DNA from: a virus
DNA length: 31,794 bases
IMG/VR virus record: IMGVR_UViG_3300024259_000105
Coordinates: 1 to 31,794 of that record
Direction: 5' to 3' (one strand)
The notes under the pieces: model-generated
The model's input: the letters and a program-made list of their open reading frames with translations, nothing else
The model's database searches: none
Told to the model about the DNA's origin: nothing
Shown: positions 8,517 through 16,638 of the stretch, piece by piece
Position numbering within the stretch: the first letter of the stretch is position 1
How the letters are laid out: each line of letters starts with the position of its first letter
Program-made: the position numbers and the translations under genes

Positions 8517-10126
8517 TGGCTGACTCAATACTTGCACAAATAGCTAACCCTGTGTTGGCTAATATCCCAGGGGCTATTGACGCTGGACGAATAACAAAAG
8601 AACGTATGCGGACTAACGCAGCTAACACGGCGTTAACTAATCAAAAGACAACTGACCTTCAGAACGTGGCTATGGCACAGCAAGGCGTATTAAATACGCT
8701 GCCGGAAGGGCTTACTCCTTTTGAGAAAAATATGTTTACACTATCTGTACGTGATCCAGAAGGTTACGAAGCAGTAAGCAAGATGAAAGGTAACTTAGAT
8801 GAACAGGGTATAGTTGAGGTAGGTAACAATCTTGCTATGGTTAGTGCAGTCCCTATGGAACAAAGCAAGCCTTTACTCAAAGAGTCTATAAAAAGATTAG
8901 GTAATAAGTCTTCATTTTTGAAAGGGCTACTTGAAGAGACACTCGAAGAGACAGACGAAAAGGTTTATAAAGCTCAGATATTTAAACTACTTGGCTTTGT
9001 TAATAAGAGTGGCGCACGTGGTAAGCAGTTTCAGAAGCAACAGGAGATTGGCATTGACCAACAGAACGCTGACTCTACTACTAAGAACGCAGAAACTGAC
9101 GCTATTGTAGCGCCTATAGAAGCTGGCGCTAAGGTTCAGGCTGCTGGCGCTAAGGTTCAGGCTGCTGCTACTGGCGCAGGTAACTTGAAATTAAAACAAA
9201 TAGACCAGACGTTTGAAGACTCACTAACGCAGCAGTACATAGGGGAAGGTCAAGACCCAGTTAAAGCAAGATTAAAAGCTAAAGGCGATATAAAGCAAGG
9301 TAACCTTGGCCCAAAAGATGAATTTTTTAAAACACTTTCAGACGAAGACAAGCGCGCGTACTTTTTAAAGTCTCTTGTCAATGTTGATCTAAGTAAGCCA
9401 CAGGATTCCATTATTACTAAAGCTAACGAAATGATTGGAGCAAAGTTAGGCGAAGACATGGCGGATGTATGGAAAGGCGGTAAAGAAGCTGTGACTCAGA
9501 ATCAGATGCTTGACAGGGTTGCGTTAGCTTTATCAAGAGGAGCTAAAACTGGGGCTGGCCAAGAACTTATATTAAATATGAAGAGTTTAGCAAAGACGTT
9601 CGGTCTTCCTGTAGGAGATTTAAGTGAGCAAGAGGTTATACGTAAAGTGTCAAATGAGATGGCATTAAGGTTACGTAATCCTGCTAGTGGTCTTGGTTTA
9701 ACTGGTAACACTTCCAATAAAGATTTAGACTTCCTTAAAGCTTCAGTTATAGGCTTAGCCAGAACAAAAGAAGGTAATATTGCAATTATAAAAGCTATGC
9801 GTAAGTTTAATGAGTATAAAATGGCGCTTGCTCAAGAACAGAACCGACTTATTAGACTTAATAAAGGCTCAACACCTTTAGACTTAGCAGGAAAAATGCT
9901 TGATTTTGCAGACAACTTTGAGCTATACTCCGACGAAGAACGTGCAGCTATCGAAGCCGCCTTACCTGAAGGTGTAGCTATTGGCGACGACTACTTACCG
10001 CCAGTTTTTGGTAACGACGACGGAGTTGTGCCTGAAGGCGTTCCACCAGGATCAAAAAAGGTAGGTACTTCAAACGGTAAAGATGTATACGAAGCACCTG
10101 ACGGAAAACGGTACATGGAGGAATAA
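8516..10126 (+). CDS. Probable DNA-ejection / internal virion protein, 536 aa
   Basis: Coupled by TAATG to the gene before it and by TAATG to the one after. The protein is mostly helical, rich in Ala, Lys, Gln and Glu. An N-terminal helical part (NIPGAIDAGRITKERMRTNA, TPFEKNMFTLSVRDPEGYE) is followed by a long polar coiled-coil-like part near 170-225. A globular helical part runs to about 470, and the tail is Pro/Gly-rich (VFGNDDGVVPEGVPPGSKK). The tandem unit GAKVQAA twice at about residues 204-217 comes from an exact 21-bp duplication. Proteins of this kind in the gp20/gp16 position are ejected with DNA. The function is inferred from place and composition. Confidence 0.6.
   Translation: MADSILAQIANPVLANIPGAIDAGRITKERMRTNAANTALTNQKTTDLQNVAMAQQGVLNTLPEGLTPFEKNMFTLSVRDPEGYEAVSKMKGNLDEQGIVEVGNNLAMVSAVPMEQSKPLLKESIKRLGNKSSFLKGLLEETLEETDEKVYKAQIFKLLGFVNKSGARGKQFQKQQEIGIDQQNADSTTKNAETDAIVAPIEAGAKVQAAGAKVQAAATGAGNLKLKQIDQTFEDSLTQQYIGEGQDPVKARLKAKGDIKQGNLGPKDEFFKTLSDEDKRAYFLKSLVNVDLSKPQDSIITKANEMIGAKLGEDMADVWKGGKEAVTQNQMLDRVALALSRGAKTGAGQELILNMKSLAKTFGLPVGDLSEQEVIRKVSNEMALRLRNPASGLGLTGNTSNKDLDFLKASVIGLARTKEGNIAIIKAMRKFNEYKMALAQEQNRLIRLNKGSTPLDLAGKMLDFADNFELYSDEERAAIEAALPEGVAIGDDYLPPVFGNDDGVVPEGVPPGSKKVGTSNGKDVYEAPDGKRYMEE
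9125..9166 (+). repeat. Exact 21-bp tandem duplication inside ejection gene
   Basis: The 21-base unit (GGCGCTAAGGTTCAGGCTGC plus T) occurs at 9125-9145 and again at 9146-9166 with no mismatch. It keeps the frame and adds one copy of GAKVQAA to a helical region. Perfect identity suggests a recent replication-slippage event or active copy-number variation. Confidence 0.9.
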
Positions 10127-11556
10127 TGACTTTTAAAGAAGTTACTGGTATTACATTAGACCAAACTAAGTTTAAAGAAGTTAATAACGTCGTGTTAGAC
10201 GTGCCTACTGAACCAGTGCCAGACACGTTTAAAGCCCAAAGAAAGATTTTGGGCTTAGACGAAGGTGCAGTCACCGCTGATGATATAGGGATAGTTGGTG
10301 AGAACACACCTTGGTTGAATGTGTTAGCGGAAGGTATGGACAACGTACCTTCAAGTGCAAAACAGTTTGCTAAAGATACGTTTAACACAGTATTTCATCT
10401 TTGGGAGACGGTAAAGGGTGTTACTGGTCTTGCTGTAGGTGCAGCACAAAAACTCCATCCTGGCGAACAGGAGCAAGAGAAAAATGTTGATTTACTTGTG
10501 GACTTTATGAAAGATCGCTATGGTAGCGTTGAAGGATTAAAACAAACTATAGCTAATGATCCTGTTGGTATGTTAGCTGATGCAGTTAGCTTTATGGTTC
10601 CAGGTGGTGCAGCGTTAAAGACTGCTGGTGCAGCAACAAAACTTAATGTGCTTAGGACTGTGGGTGGTACTATATCTAAAACAGGCGCATTATTAGACCC
10701 TTTAAACGTGATTAAAGCTGGAGCAAAGCTGCCCTTTAAACTTATACCTAAAAACAAAACTACCAATATGTACAAACGGGCTGTTAAGTTTAGTTCAAGA
10801 ATACCAGAAGACGAGCTAAACCTAATAGTCAATACAGCCATTGACAACCAGATACTTCCTACATACGATGGTCTTCATAAAATTGCAGCTAAAACAAACG
10901 TGCTTAATAAAGAGATTACTGACATGATCCAAGTAGCTGCAAGCCGTGGAGAACAGATCCAGATCAGCGACTTTTTAAAGCACCTTGACAAACTAAAGAC
11001 AAGAACAGCGCTTAATTACGATAAGAAGATAGACAAAGTTGTTGCGAGTTTTATTGACCAAAACGCTGTTAAGAAGAACACGTCAACTATGTCTCCAAAA
11101 GAAGCACAGCGTGTTAAGTTAGAGCTTTATGACGAGCTAAACAAAGCTTACGCTACAATGGCAGCAAAGCCTATTCCAACAGAAACTAAGATGTTAATCG
11201 CAAGGAATATTAAAGAGTCGTTAGAGCTAATCATACCAGAGATAAAGCAACTTAACGCAAATGAGAGCGCGCTACTCTCGCTTAGGGACAATATAGAAGG
11301 AAGAGTGGCTACGCTATCTAAAGGTAACTTAATAAACTACGATAGGATGGCACGATCTGCTGTTGGTGGTGTTTTCGGAGGGCCTCTTGGCGCTTCTGCA
11401 GGATTAAGTCTTGGAGTGTTATCGGCTCCAACTGTTCAAGCTAAAATAGCACTTGTATTAGACAGTATAAGAAACAAAGGTATAAAGATCACGCCTACAA
11501 GAACAGCAATCGGCTTGGGCTTAATAACGCCTGAACGTATAAAGGAGAATGAATAA
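10126..11556 (+). CDS. Probable large DNA-ejection / pilot protein, 476 aa
   Basis: Starts MTFKEVTGITLDQTKFKEV. Residues 90-140 (VFHLWETVKGVTGLAVGAAQ, then NVDLLVDFMKDRYGS) and IANDPVGMLADAVSFMVPGG resemble the conserved opening of large phage virion proteins thought to cross the envelope with DNA. A long helical middle (about 200-390) is followed by a Gly/Ala-rich hydrophobic segment, AVGGVFGGPLGASAGLSLGV, near 415-435 that could insert in membrane. No lysozyme or transglycosylase motif is visible. It is the last gene before the tail fibre, the position of gp16 in P22. The role is inferred. Confidence 0.6.
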   Translation: MTFKEVTGITLDQTKFKEVNNVVLDVPTEPVPDTFKAQRKILGLDEGAVTADDIGIVGENTPWLNVLAEGMDNVPSSAKQFAKDTFNTVFHLWETVKGVTGLAVGAAQKLHPGEQEQEKNVDLLVDFMKDRYGSVEGLKQTIANDPVGMLADAVSFMVPGGAALKTAGAATKLNVLRTVGGTISKTGALLDPLNVIKAGAKLPFKLIPKNKTTNMYKRAVKFSSRIPEDELNLIVNTAIDNQILPTYDGLHKIAAKTNVLNKEITDMIQVAASRGEQIQISDFLKHLDKLKTRTALNYDKKIDKVVASFIDQNAVKKNTSTMSPKEAQRVKLELYDELNKAYATMAAKPIPTETKMLIARNIKESLELIIPEIKQLNANESALLSLRDNIEGRVATLSKGNLINYDRMARSAVGGVFGGPLGASAGLSLGVLSAPTVQAKIALVLDSIRNKGIKITPTRTAIGLGLITPERIKENE

Positions 11557-13475
11557 TGCCAAGAGTAATAGACGGATTTACGCAGTTCTTTGATAACGCT
11601 GGCGCACCATTAGTGGCCGGTACGCTAAAGTTCACGGAGTCAGGTTCAAACGCTACACTTAAAGACACATACTCAGATTCCGCTGAAACCGTAGCCAACA
11701 CTAATCCTGTAGTGTTGGATGCTTCTGGCCGTTGTTCAAGTGTATTTGGCACAGGGTCATATAGAGTAACCTCTTATGATAGTGACGGTGTTCAGATTGA
11801 GCAGTTCGACCCTATGCCTGGGATTGGTGGCGTAGGGGACTTTGCAGATTGGGATACTACGGTTACTTACGCTGCAAGGGATATTGTTGTAGGTTCTGAC
11901 GGAGCTTATTACCGTTCCTTAGTTGGCTCAAACACAGCCAACGATCCAGCGTCCGGTGCAGAACCAACCTATTGGGAAGTAGTGCAGCTTATATCAGTAT
12001 TCAACGTAAACAAGGCTTATGCAGTTGACGAGATTGTTTTATGGACTGACGGTGTCTTATATACCTGTGAAACTGCAACTACAGCCGGTGATACACCTGT
12101 AACGGAACCTACTAAATGGTCGCCCGACATTACTTACACAACTGTAGCAAGCCATGCAACAACAAGCGCCATATGGGCAGTAAAGAACTCTATAATAAGC
12201 TTCACAGGTTCGGAGACAATTACCGATTTTCCAGCAGCTACTAAAGCTGGAGAAGAGCGGTTGCTTATATGCGCAGGTGCAGCGGTCTTCACTCATGCTG
12301 GCAATATCACTGTGCAGGGCGGGCTTACTTATACAGCAGCAGCCAATTACGTTGTTGTAGTCACAGCCCTGACTACCACCACTTTTCATGTAAGACCTAC
12401 AACTATTACTGCTGGTACGCTTGGTGCGTTAATTGCCGGAGCTACAGGGAAAACTACTCCTGTTGATGCGGACTCCCTTGCGCTTGTGGATAGCGCAGCT
12501 TCGAATATTATTAAAAAACTCACAATAGCTAATCTTAAAGCGCTTCTTGTTTCGGATACCGCTTATAACGCTACTTCATGGAACGCTGTTACAGACGTAG
12601 CTCCGTCTAAGAACGCCGTAAGAGATAAAGTAGAGACACTTGCTCCGTTGGCTGCACCTGCATTAACAGGCACAGTTACTATTGATGGTATTATTAGCCT
12701 TAGTTCTGGCGCTATCTCTACAACGTCGTCTTTAGGCGTCCAGTCAGATGGAAACGTGCTTCAGTTGATAACTACTGGCGCACACGCTATGAGTTTTTTA
12801 ACAACCAACACTACCAGAATGACAGTAGCTGCGGGCGGAGCTGTTAACGTTGTTGGAGCATTTTCTAAAGGTAGCGGATCATTTAAGATAGACCATCCTG
12901 TAGATCCTGATAACAAATTCTTGTATCACTCTTTTATAGAGGGGCCGAGAATTGACCTTGTTTATCGGGGGGTTGCAAAGCTTATAAACGGAACAGCAAT
13001 CATTGACTTGAACAAAGATTCTTCTGTTGCTGGAATGATGGACGGAACGTTTGAAGCGCTTACACAAAACGCTGTTGTTACAAGTTTACATAATCAAAAC
13101 GGATTTGCACGTGTTAGGTCTGAAAAGATAACTGGCGCTAAGTTTAAAATAGTTAGCGAAGAATCGGCTTCTACAGACGAAGTTGCTTGGGTTGTCATGG
13201 CTGAACGGGCTGACAAGTTTATTAAGACTTGGGACGTGACAGACGCTAATGGCCGTATGGTTCCTGAACAAGATAAAGAGGAAGCTGCGGTTGAAGACCT
13301 TAAAGCGTTAGACCCTGAAATTGTGGAAACTGACGAGAAAGACAAACCTGACGAGATAGCTGCTGTAAACGAATTGACACAAAAGAAAGGCCACCGTATA
13401 CACTTTGAAGCATACGGGGTTACAAGACCTGAGAGAGTTAAACGGTTCAAGTATAAGAGACCTGTTAAATCCTAA
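11556..13475 (+). CDS. Tail fibre / receptor-binding protein, 639 aa
   Basis: The N-terminus (residues 8-90: FTQFFDNAGAPLVAGTLKFT, then NPVVLDASGRC) matches the head-binding domain shared by P22-like tailspikes and fibres. Two carbohydrate-binding-like repeats follow at about 98-141 (W-x4-Y...G-x-Y-Y) and 150-190 (Y-x2-D-E-x-V...YTCE), recalling the CBM5/12 pattern. Residues 290-375 hold the widespread fibre motif GATGKTTPVDADSLALVDSA and SKNAVRDKVETL. The C-terminal 130 residues, with AWVVMAERADKF, are acidic then basic and look like a separate domain. No tailspike glycosidase helix is recognised. It starts by TAATG coupling. Confidence 0.82.
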   Translation: MPRVIDGFTQFFDNAGAPLVAGTLKFTESGSNATLKDTYSDSAETVANTNPVVLDASGRCSSVFGTGSYRVTSYDSDGVQIEQFDPMPGIGGVGDFADWDTTVTYAARDIVVGSDGAYYRSLVGSNTANDPASGAEPTYWEVVQLISVFNVNKAYAVDEIVLWTDGVLYTCETATTAGDTPVTEPTKWSPDITYTTVASHATTSAIWAVKNSIISFTGSETITDFPAATKAGEERLLICAGAAVFTHAGNITVQGGLTYTAAANYVVVVTALTTTTFHVRPTTITAGTLGALIAGATGKTTPVDADSLALVDSAASNIIKKLTIANLKALLVSDTAYNATSWNAVTDVAPSKNAVRDKVETLAPLAAPALTGTVTIDGIISLSSGAISTTSSLGVQSDGNVLQLITTGAHAMSFLTTNTTRMTVAAGGAVNVVGAFSKGSGSFKIDHPVDPDNKFLYHSFIEGPRIDLVYRGVAKLINGTAIIDLNKDSSVAGMMDGTFEALTQNAVVTSLHNQNGFARVRSEKITGAKFKIVSEESASTDEVAWVVMAERADKFIKTWDVTDANGRMVPEQDKEEAAVEDLKALDPEIVETDEKDKPDEIAAVNELTQKKGHRIHFEAYGVTRPERVKRFKYKRPVKS

Positions 13476-13487
13476 ATGGAGTTAAAC

Positions 13488-13742
13488 ATGACCGGAATCA
13501 CGAAAGAGACTTTCAAAGAAGCAGATACACACACTAAGTTAGATATTCTTTTCGATTACATTAAGGACATTTACAACCTTCAAGAGACACAAAACGGCAC
13601 ATTTCTTAATCATATAGATGTTTGCAACGCTAAATTTTATAAGCTAAATAAGAAGAAAATGAAAGATACAGCAATAGCCAGTGGTTTTGGCCTTATAGGT
13701 GGGTTCGCTGCTATCCTTGCTAAACTAAAGATTTGGGGGTAG
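13488..13742 (+). CDS. Small membrane protein, candidate holin or XhlA-like, 84 aa
   Basis: An upstream ATG at 13476 exists, but ATG 13488 has GGAG at ideal spacing and is preferred. The product is polar and helical, with a heptad-like stretch (THTKLDILFDYIKDIYNLQE), followed by a basic patch (KLNKKKMKD, 52-60) and one C-terminal transmembrane segment (TAIASGFGLIGGFAAILAKL, 61-80). This N-out helical plus C-tail-anchor layout is seen in XhlA-type lysis accessory proteins and in single-span holins. It sits directly before the peptidoglycan peptidase, supporting a lysis role. Not proven. Confidence 0.6.
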   Translation: MTGITKETFKEADTHTKLDILFDYIKDIYNLQETQNGTFLNHIDVCNAKFYKLNKKKMKDTAIASGFGLIGGFAAILAKLKIWG

Positions 13743-13743
13743 C

Positions 13744-14100
13744 ATGATTAACTTTTCAGAAGCAGAATTTAAGTGTTGCCGTGAGTGTAAACTCGGTTTT
13801 GAGAGTATGAATGAGGACTTTGTGCGTATGTTGGATATTGCAAGAACTCATGCAAATACGCCCTTTAAACTTACTTCAACTATTCGTTGTAGTGTACACA
13901 ACAAAACTGCCGGTGGTTCTGAAACTTCAAGTCACCTTACTGGTTGTGCAGCAGACATTGCTTGCGCAGATTCAAGTAGCCGTTATAAGATTCTTTACGG
14001 ATTACAGCAAGCAGGTTTTGAACGAATTGGAATTGCTAATAACTTTATACACGCAGATTCAGACAAGCATAAACCAAAGGAGTTAATATGGACATATTAG
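13744..14100 (+). CDS. Endolysin-like M15 peptidase
   Basis: A 118-aa protein of the Peptidase_M15 (DD/LD-carboxypeptidase) type that would cut peptide crosslinks of peptidoglycan at lysis. Zinc-binding signature residues are visible: H64 and D71 in SSHLTGCAADIA, and H103 with D105 in NNFIHAD. It has no signal peptide, so it needs a holin for release. Five Cys (C11, C12, C15, C49, C68) are unusual for so short an enzyme. It follows the small membrane protein by one base, and its end contains the Shine-Dalgarno of the next gene, with a 13-base overlap. Confidence 0.85.
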   Translation: MINFSEAEFKCCRECKLGFESMNEDFVRMLDIARTHANTPFKLTSTIRCSVHNKTAGGSETSSHLTGCAADIACADSSSRYKILYGLQQAGFERIGIANNFIHADSDKHKPKELIWTY

Positions 14101-14513
14101 GAATAGGCAACGCCGTTATGGGGGCTATTGACACAGTAGCAGACAAGTTTTTTGTGGATGCTAAGGACAAAGAAGCGTTTAAGCTTCAAGCTCTAAAGAT
14201 GGCTCAGGACGGTAAGTTTAGAGAACAGGAAAATAAACTTAGTGTTATTCTTGCAGAAGCTAAGAGCGCTGATCCTTGGACAAGTAGAGCAAGGCCGTCG
14301 TTCTTATACATTATGTATATCTTGATTTTGTTCTCTATTCCTATGGGGATTTTATCGGTCTTTAAACCGGATACCGCAACGCAGGTTGCTACAGGTATGC
14401 AAGCGTGGTTGAACGCTATACCAGACGGCCTGTGGGGAGTGTTTGGCGCAGGTTATCTTGGCTACGTTGGCGCACGTGAGTACGGTAAAAGTAAACTCAT
14501 AAATAAACCTTAG
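14088..14513 (+). CDS. Holin, Holin_3TMs type
   Basis: A 141-aa protein with an N-terminal amphipathic part (1-60), then DPWTSRARPSFLYIMYILIL (62-81) running into a transmembrane hairpin (about 71-92). A second membrane helix is at 113-128 (GLWGVFGAGYLGYVGA). The DPWTSRARP pattern before the first span and the GYxGxxxxR-like end are characteristic of the phage and GTA holin family (Holin_3TMs). It has a strong Shine-Dalgarno (AAAGGAG) within the peptidase gene. It is the last rightward gene; its TAG stop shares bases with the stop of the converging gene. Confidence 0.8.
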   Translation: MDILGIGNAVMGAIDTVADKFFVDAKDKEAFKLQALKMAQDGKFREQENKLSVILAEAKSADPWTSRARPSFLYIMYILILFSIPMGILSVFKPDTATQVATGMQAWLNAIPDGLWGVFGAGYLGYVGAREYGKSKLINKP

Positions 14514-14761
14514 TTCCTACTTGCATAAGGTGGTTTTTTAAATTTCTTTGGGTGTTTTCGTCTTGGTGCGGGAACACCCAAAGTTGCGTGTTTACCAAAC
14601 AGTATGTCGTACTCAGGTTCTCTGTAACGACCACCTTTCATTAACGGGTGTCCTTCCTTACGTCTACGTTGAACCCTGTCCCATTCACCTTCCCAACTGT
14701 CCAAGTACGCTTCTGCTTTCTTAATGTATATTGGTTCGTTCCAACCCCATTTTCCACTCAT
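14510..14761 (-). CDS. Hypothetical protein, 83 aa, last leftward gene
   Basis: The preferred start is ATG 14761, which overlaps the polymerase stop as TAATG and has GGAGG seven bases upstream. An ATG further up (14779) lies inside the polymerase gene without a good ribosome site. The product starts MSGKWGWNEPIYIKKAEAYL, is Trp-rich at the front and basic at the end (PRRKHPKKFKKPP). No family is recognised; the basic tail could bind nucleic acid. Its stop overlaps the holin stop by 4 bases. An 11-bp inverted repeat (CTTTGGGTGTT/AACACCCAAAG, 14546-14583) lies within it. Confidence 0.65.
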   Translation of the reverse strand: MSGKWGWNEPIYIKKAEAYLDSWEGEWDRVQRRRKEGHPLMKGGRYREPEYDILFGKHATLGVPAPRRKHPKKFKKPPYASRN

Positions 14762-16608
14762 TAGTCTGCCTCCGCCCAATTACGTCCGGTGTGTGTATCT
14801 ACCTTTAATGGTACGTCCAACTTAACCGCATTTTCCATTACATAGTCTAACTCTTTAAGTGCTTCCATACCTTCTGGTGTGTGAGGTGCGCTTGTGTCAA
14901 CTTCATCATGTACAAACAAATGAGGTACAAGAGTCTCAAACAACCCTGCTTTATAAGCGTTTAACATTCCTTGCTTAAATATATCTGCTGCGCTACCTTG
15001 CATGAGCCTATTGAACATGGAGTGCAGCTTCCTGCTTGGATGCGTACGTGCCTTGCGCCCTAATATAGTGAAGATATATCCACGCTGTTTGGCAACTCTC
15101 GATACGGCGTTTCGTGTCTCTTTTATATAAGGTGCTGTTTTATGGTACGATTCCATGAACAACTGGGAATCTGACATTGACCAACCGAACAAGGTTGAAG
15201 CACTTGGTATACCAATACCGTAAGCTCCACCAAAATTAAGCCTTTTTGCAGTACGTCTGTCAAATCCCGTAGCATCCTGTATCATCTTATGAAAGTCAGT
15301 ATTAGGGTCGTGGTTATACTGTTCTCTTAGTTCTATTGACCCTGGGCCTGTGGCGTAGTGCGCTATAATCCTGTACTCTATTTGTGAGTAATCAGACTTA
15401 GCCCACAAATGACCTTCCTCTGGTATAAACAACTCTCTTAATATTTTACCTTTAAGCAAGTCTAACTCGTTGTCCTCTTCGCCTTCTTCCTTAATAGCGG
15501 ACACTTGTTGTAGGTTAGGTTGTGAGCATGAGTAACGACCTGACACCGTTCCATACTTATCTGACCTTAAAGGGTTAAACGAAGCATACAACCTTCCGTC
15601 AACAAGCATATCGCTGTAGGGCATTAAGAACATATTTATCATAGTGTCCCAATGCCGGTATTCCAGTATCGTTGCGCAAATTGGGTCACGTTCAGCCATC
15701 TTTGTCAGCGCCATCTTGTCAAGGTTCGGGTTTCCTTCCGTCTTACCCTTTAGTATCATATTCTGTGTAGGTGGTTTTCTTGGGTAAGGTATTCCTTTAC
15801 GATCAAACAACTTTGCTAACTGAGCAGACGAACCTACGTTAAAGTCCTGTCCTGCCCAAGCTACTAACTTCTTCTTTACTTCAAAGTGCCTATTTGCTGT
15901 CTGAATACTGACCTGCCCAAGCTTCTTCTCGTCTATACGCACACCGTTACGTCGCATCTGTAGCATTAACGGTATAAGCGCTATCTCAAGCTCGTAGATG
16001 CCCCAAAGGTTCTGACGTTCTAAGGCCCGTTTCTGCTTAGAGAAGATTTCCAATGGCAGTATAATGTCGTTAAGTGTGTACTCTTCTGCAACCTTGAACG
16101 GCATCCGCCAAATGTTAGCTATCGCTTTACCTTGCCAACCCATGTGCTTATGGTAGGCTTCAAGAACATCTGTCTTCTTACGGTTGACAGAGTATTTCTT
16201 AGCAAGACTTGATAAGCTATAAGAACGTGCGTACTCGTCCAATAAAGGTTCAGCAAACTGTACGTCGTGAGATACACCGTTTACTTCGTAACCTTCAAAT
16301 TCCAACCACTCTTTATCGTACTTGAAGTTAGCTCCAAGTTTAGGGCCGACCGTAGGTAATAGTGTTTTAAGCACGTTCCTGCTGCGCTCTTTTGTCGCTT
16401 CGTCTGAGTCAGGGTGCGTAAGCGACAGGTAGTGCGCCATGTCACCGCCTGGGGTTTCCCGTCCGATGCCCACTCCGCAAATATAACCCTTACCCCTGTG
16501 CGTACCTGGGCCTTTGGTTAACAGTTCAGGGTCATAAGTCTCTATATCAACTGCCAACACTCTTGCTTGCTTATACGCTTCAATTTCGTTGTCTGATATG
16601 TAAGGCAT
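14761..16608 (-). CDS. DNA polymerase, family A with 3'-5' exonuclease
   Basis: A 615-aa replicative polymerase. The start at 16608 has AAAGGAG at proper spacing; the longer frame to 16638 would read through the palindromic element. Exonuclease motifs are D21-I-E23, NFKYD (94-98) and YTLND (177-181). Polymerase motifs are A (DYSQIEYR, 406-413), B (K455, F459, Y463 in AKRLNFGGAYGIG) and C (HDEVD, 567-571). There is no 5' nuclease domain, as in T7-type enzymes. F459 corresponds to E. coli F762, a state reported more often in virulent than temperate phages. It follows the UvrD-type helicase and is coupled to the 83-aa gene downstream. Confidence 0.95.
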   Translation of the reverse strand: MPYISDNEIEAYKQARVLAVDIETYDPELLTKGPGTHRGKGYICGVGIGRETPGGDMAHYLSLTHPDSDEATKERSRNVLKTLLPTVGPKLGANFKYDKEWLEFEGYEVNGVSHDVQFAEPLLDEYARSYSLSSLAKKYSVNRKKTDVLEAYHKHMGWQGKAIANIWRMPFKVAEEYTLNDIILPLEIFSKQKRALERQNLWGIYELEIALIPLMLQMRRNGVRIDEKKLGQVSIQTANRHFEVKKKLVAWAGQDFNVGSSAQLAKLFDRKGIPYPRKPPTQNMILKGKTEGNPNLDKMALTKMAERDPICATILEYRHWDTMINMFLMPYSDMLVDGRLYASFNPLRSDKYGTVSGRYSCSQPNLQQVSAIKEEGEEDNELDLLKGKILRELFIPEEGHLWAKSDYSQIEYRIIAHYATGPGSIELREQYNHDPNTDFHKMIQDATGFDRRTAKRLNFGGAYGIGIPSASTLFGWSMSDSQLFMESYHKTAPYIKETRNAVSRVAKQRGYIFTILGRKARTHPSRKLHSMFNRLMQGSAADIFKQGMLNAYKAGLFETLVPHLFVHDEVDTSAPHTPEGMEALKELDYVMENAVKLDVPLKVDTHTGRNWAEAD

Positions 16609-16621
16609 TGTTACTCCTTTC

Positions 16622-16637
16622 TGTAGTGTACACCACA
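16622..16637 (-). promoter_or_regulatory. Palindromic element, copy 1, upstream of polymerase
   Basis: On the transcribed strand this reads TGTGGTGTACACTACA. It starts two bases after the UvrD-type stop codon (the arrangement is TAA-T-palindrome) and is followed by AAAGGAG and the polymerase ATG. As RNA it can fold as a 6-bp stem with GUAC loop, with one G-U pair. As DNA it is a near-perfect operator-like palindrome. Confidence 0.8.
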
Positions 16638-16638
16638 A

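Noticed and set aside
12057-12389. Cys-rich frames on both strands within the tail fibre gene
   Set aside because: Cys-rich content comes from reading GCA/GCT/ACT-rich fibre codons in the wrong frame; no start signals.
11556-13475. Naming the fibre a P22-type tailspike endorhamnosidase
   Set aside because: Only the head-binding part matches; no parallel beta-helix glycosidase repeats or catalytic residues were recognised.
14546-14583. 11-bp inverted repeat with 16-base loop in the 83-aa gene, considered as convergent terminator
   Set aside because: Neither strand has a T-run after the stem and the loop is long; a match of this size could occur by chance in 32 kb.
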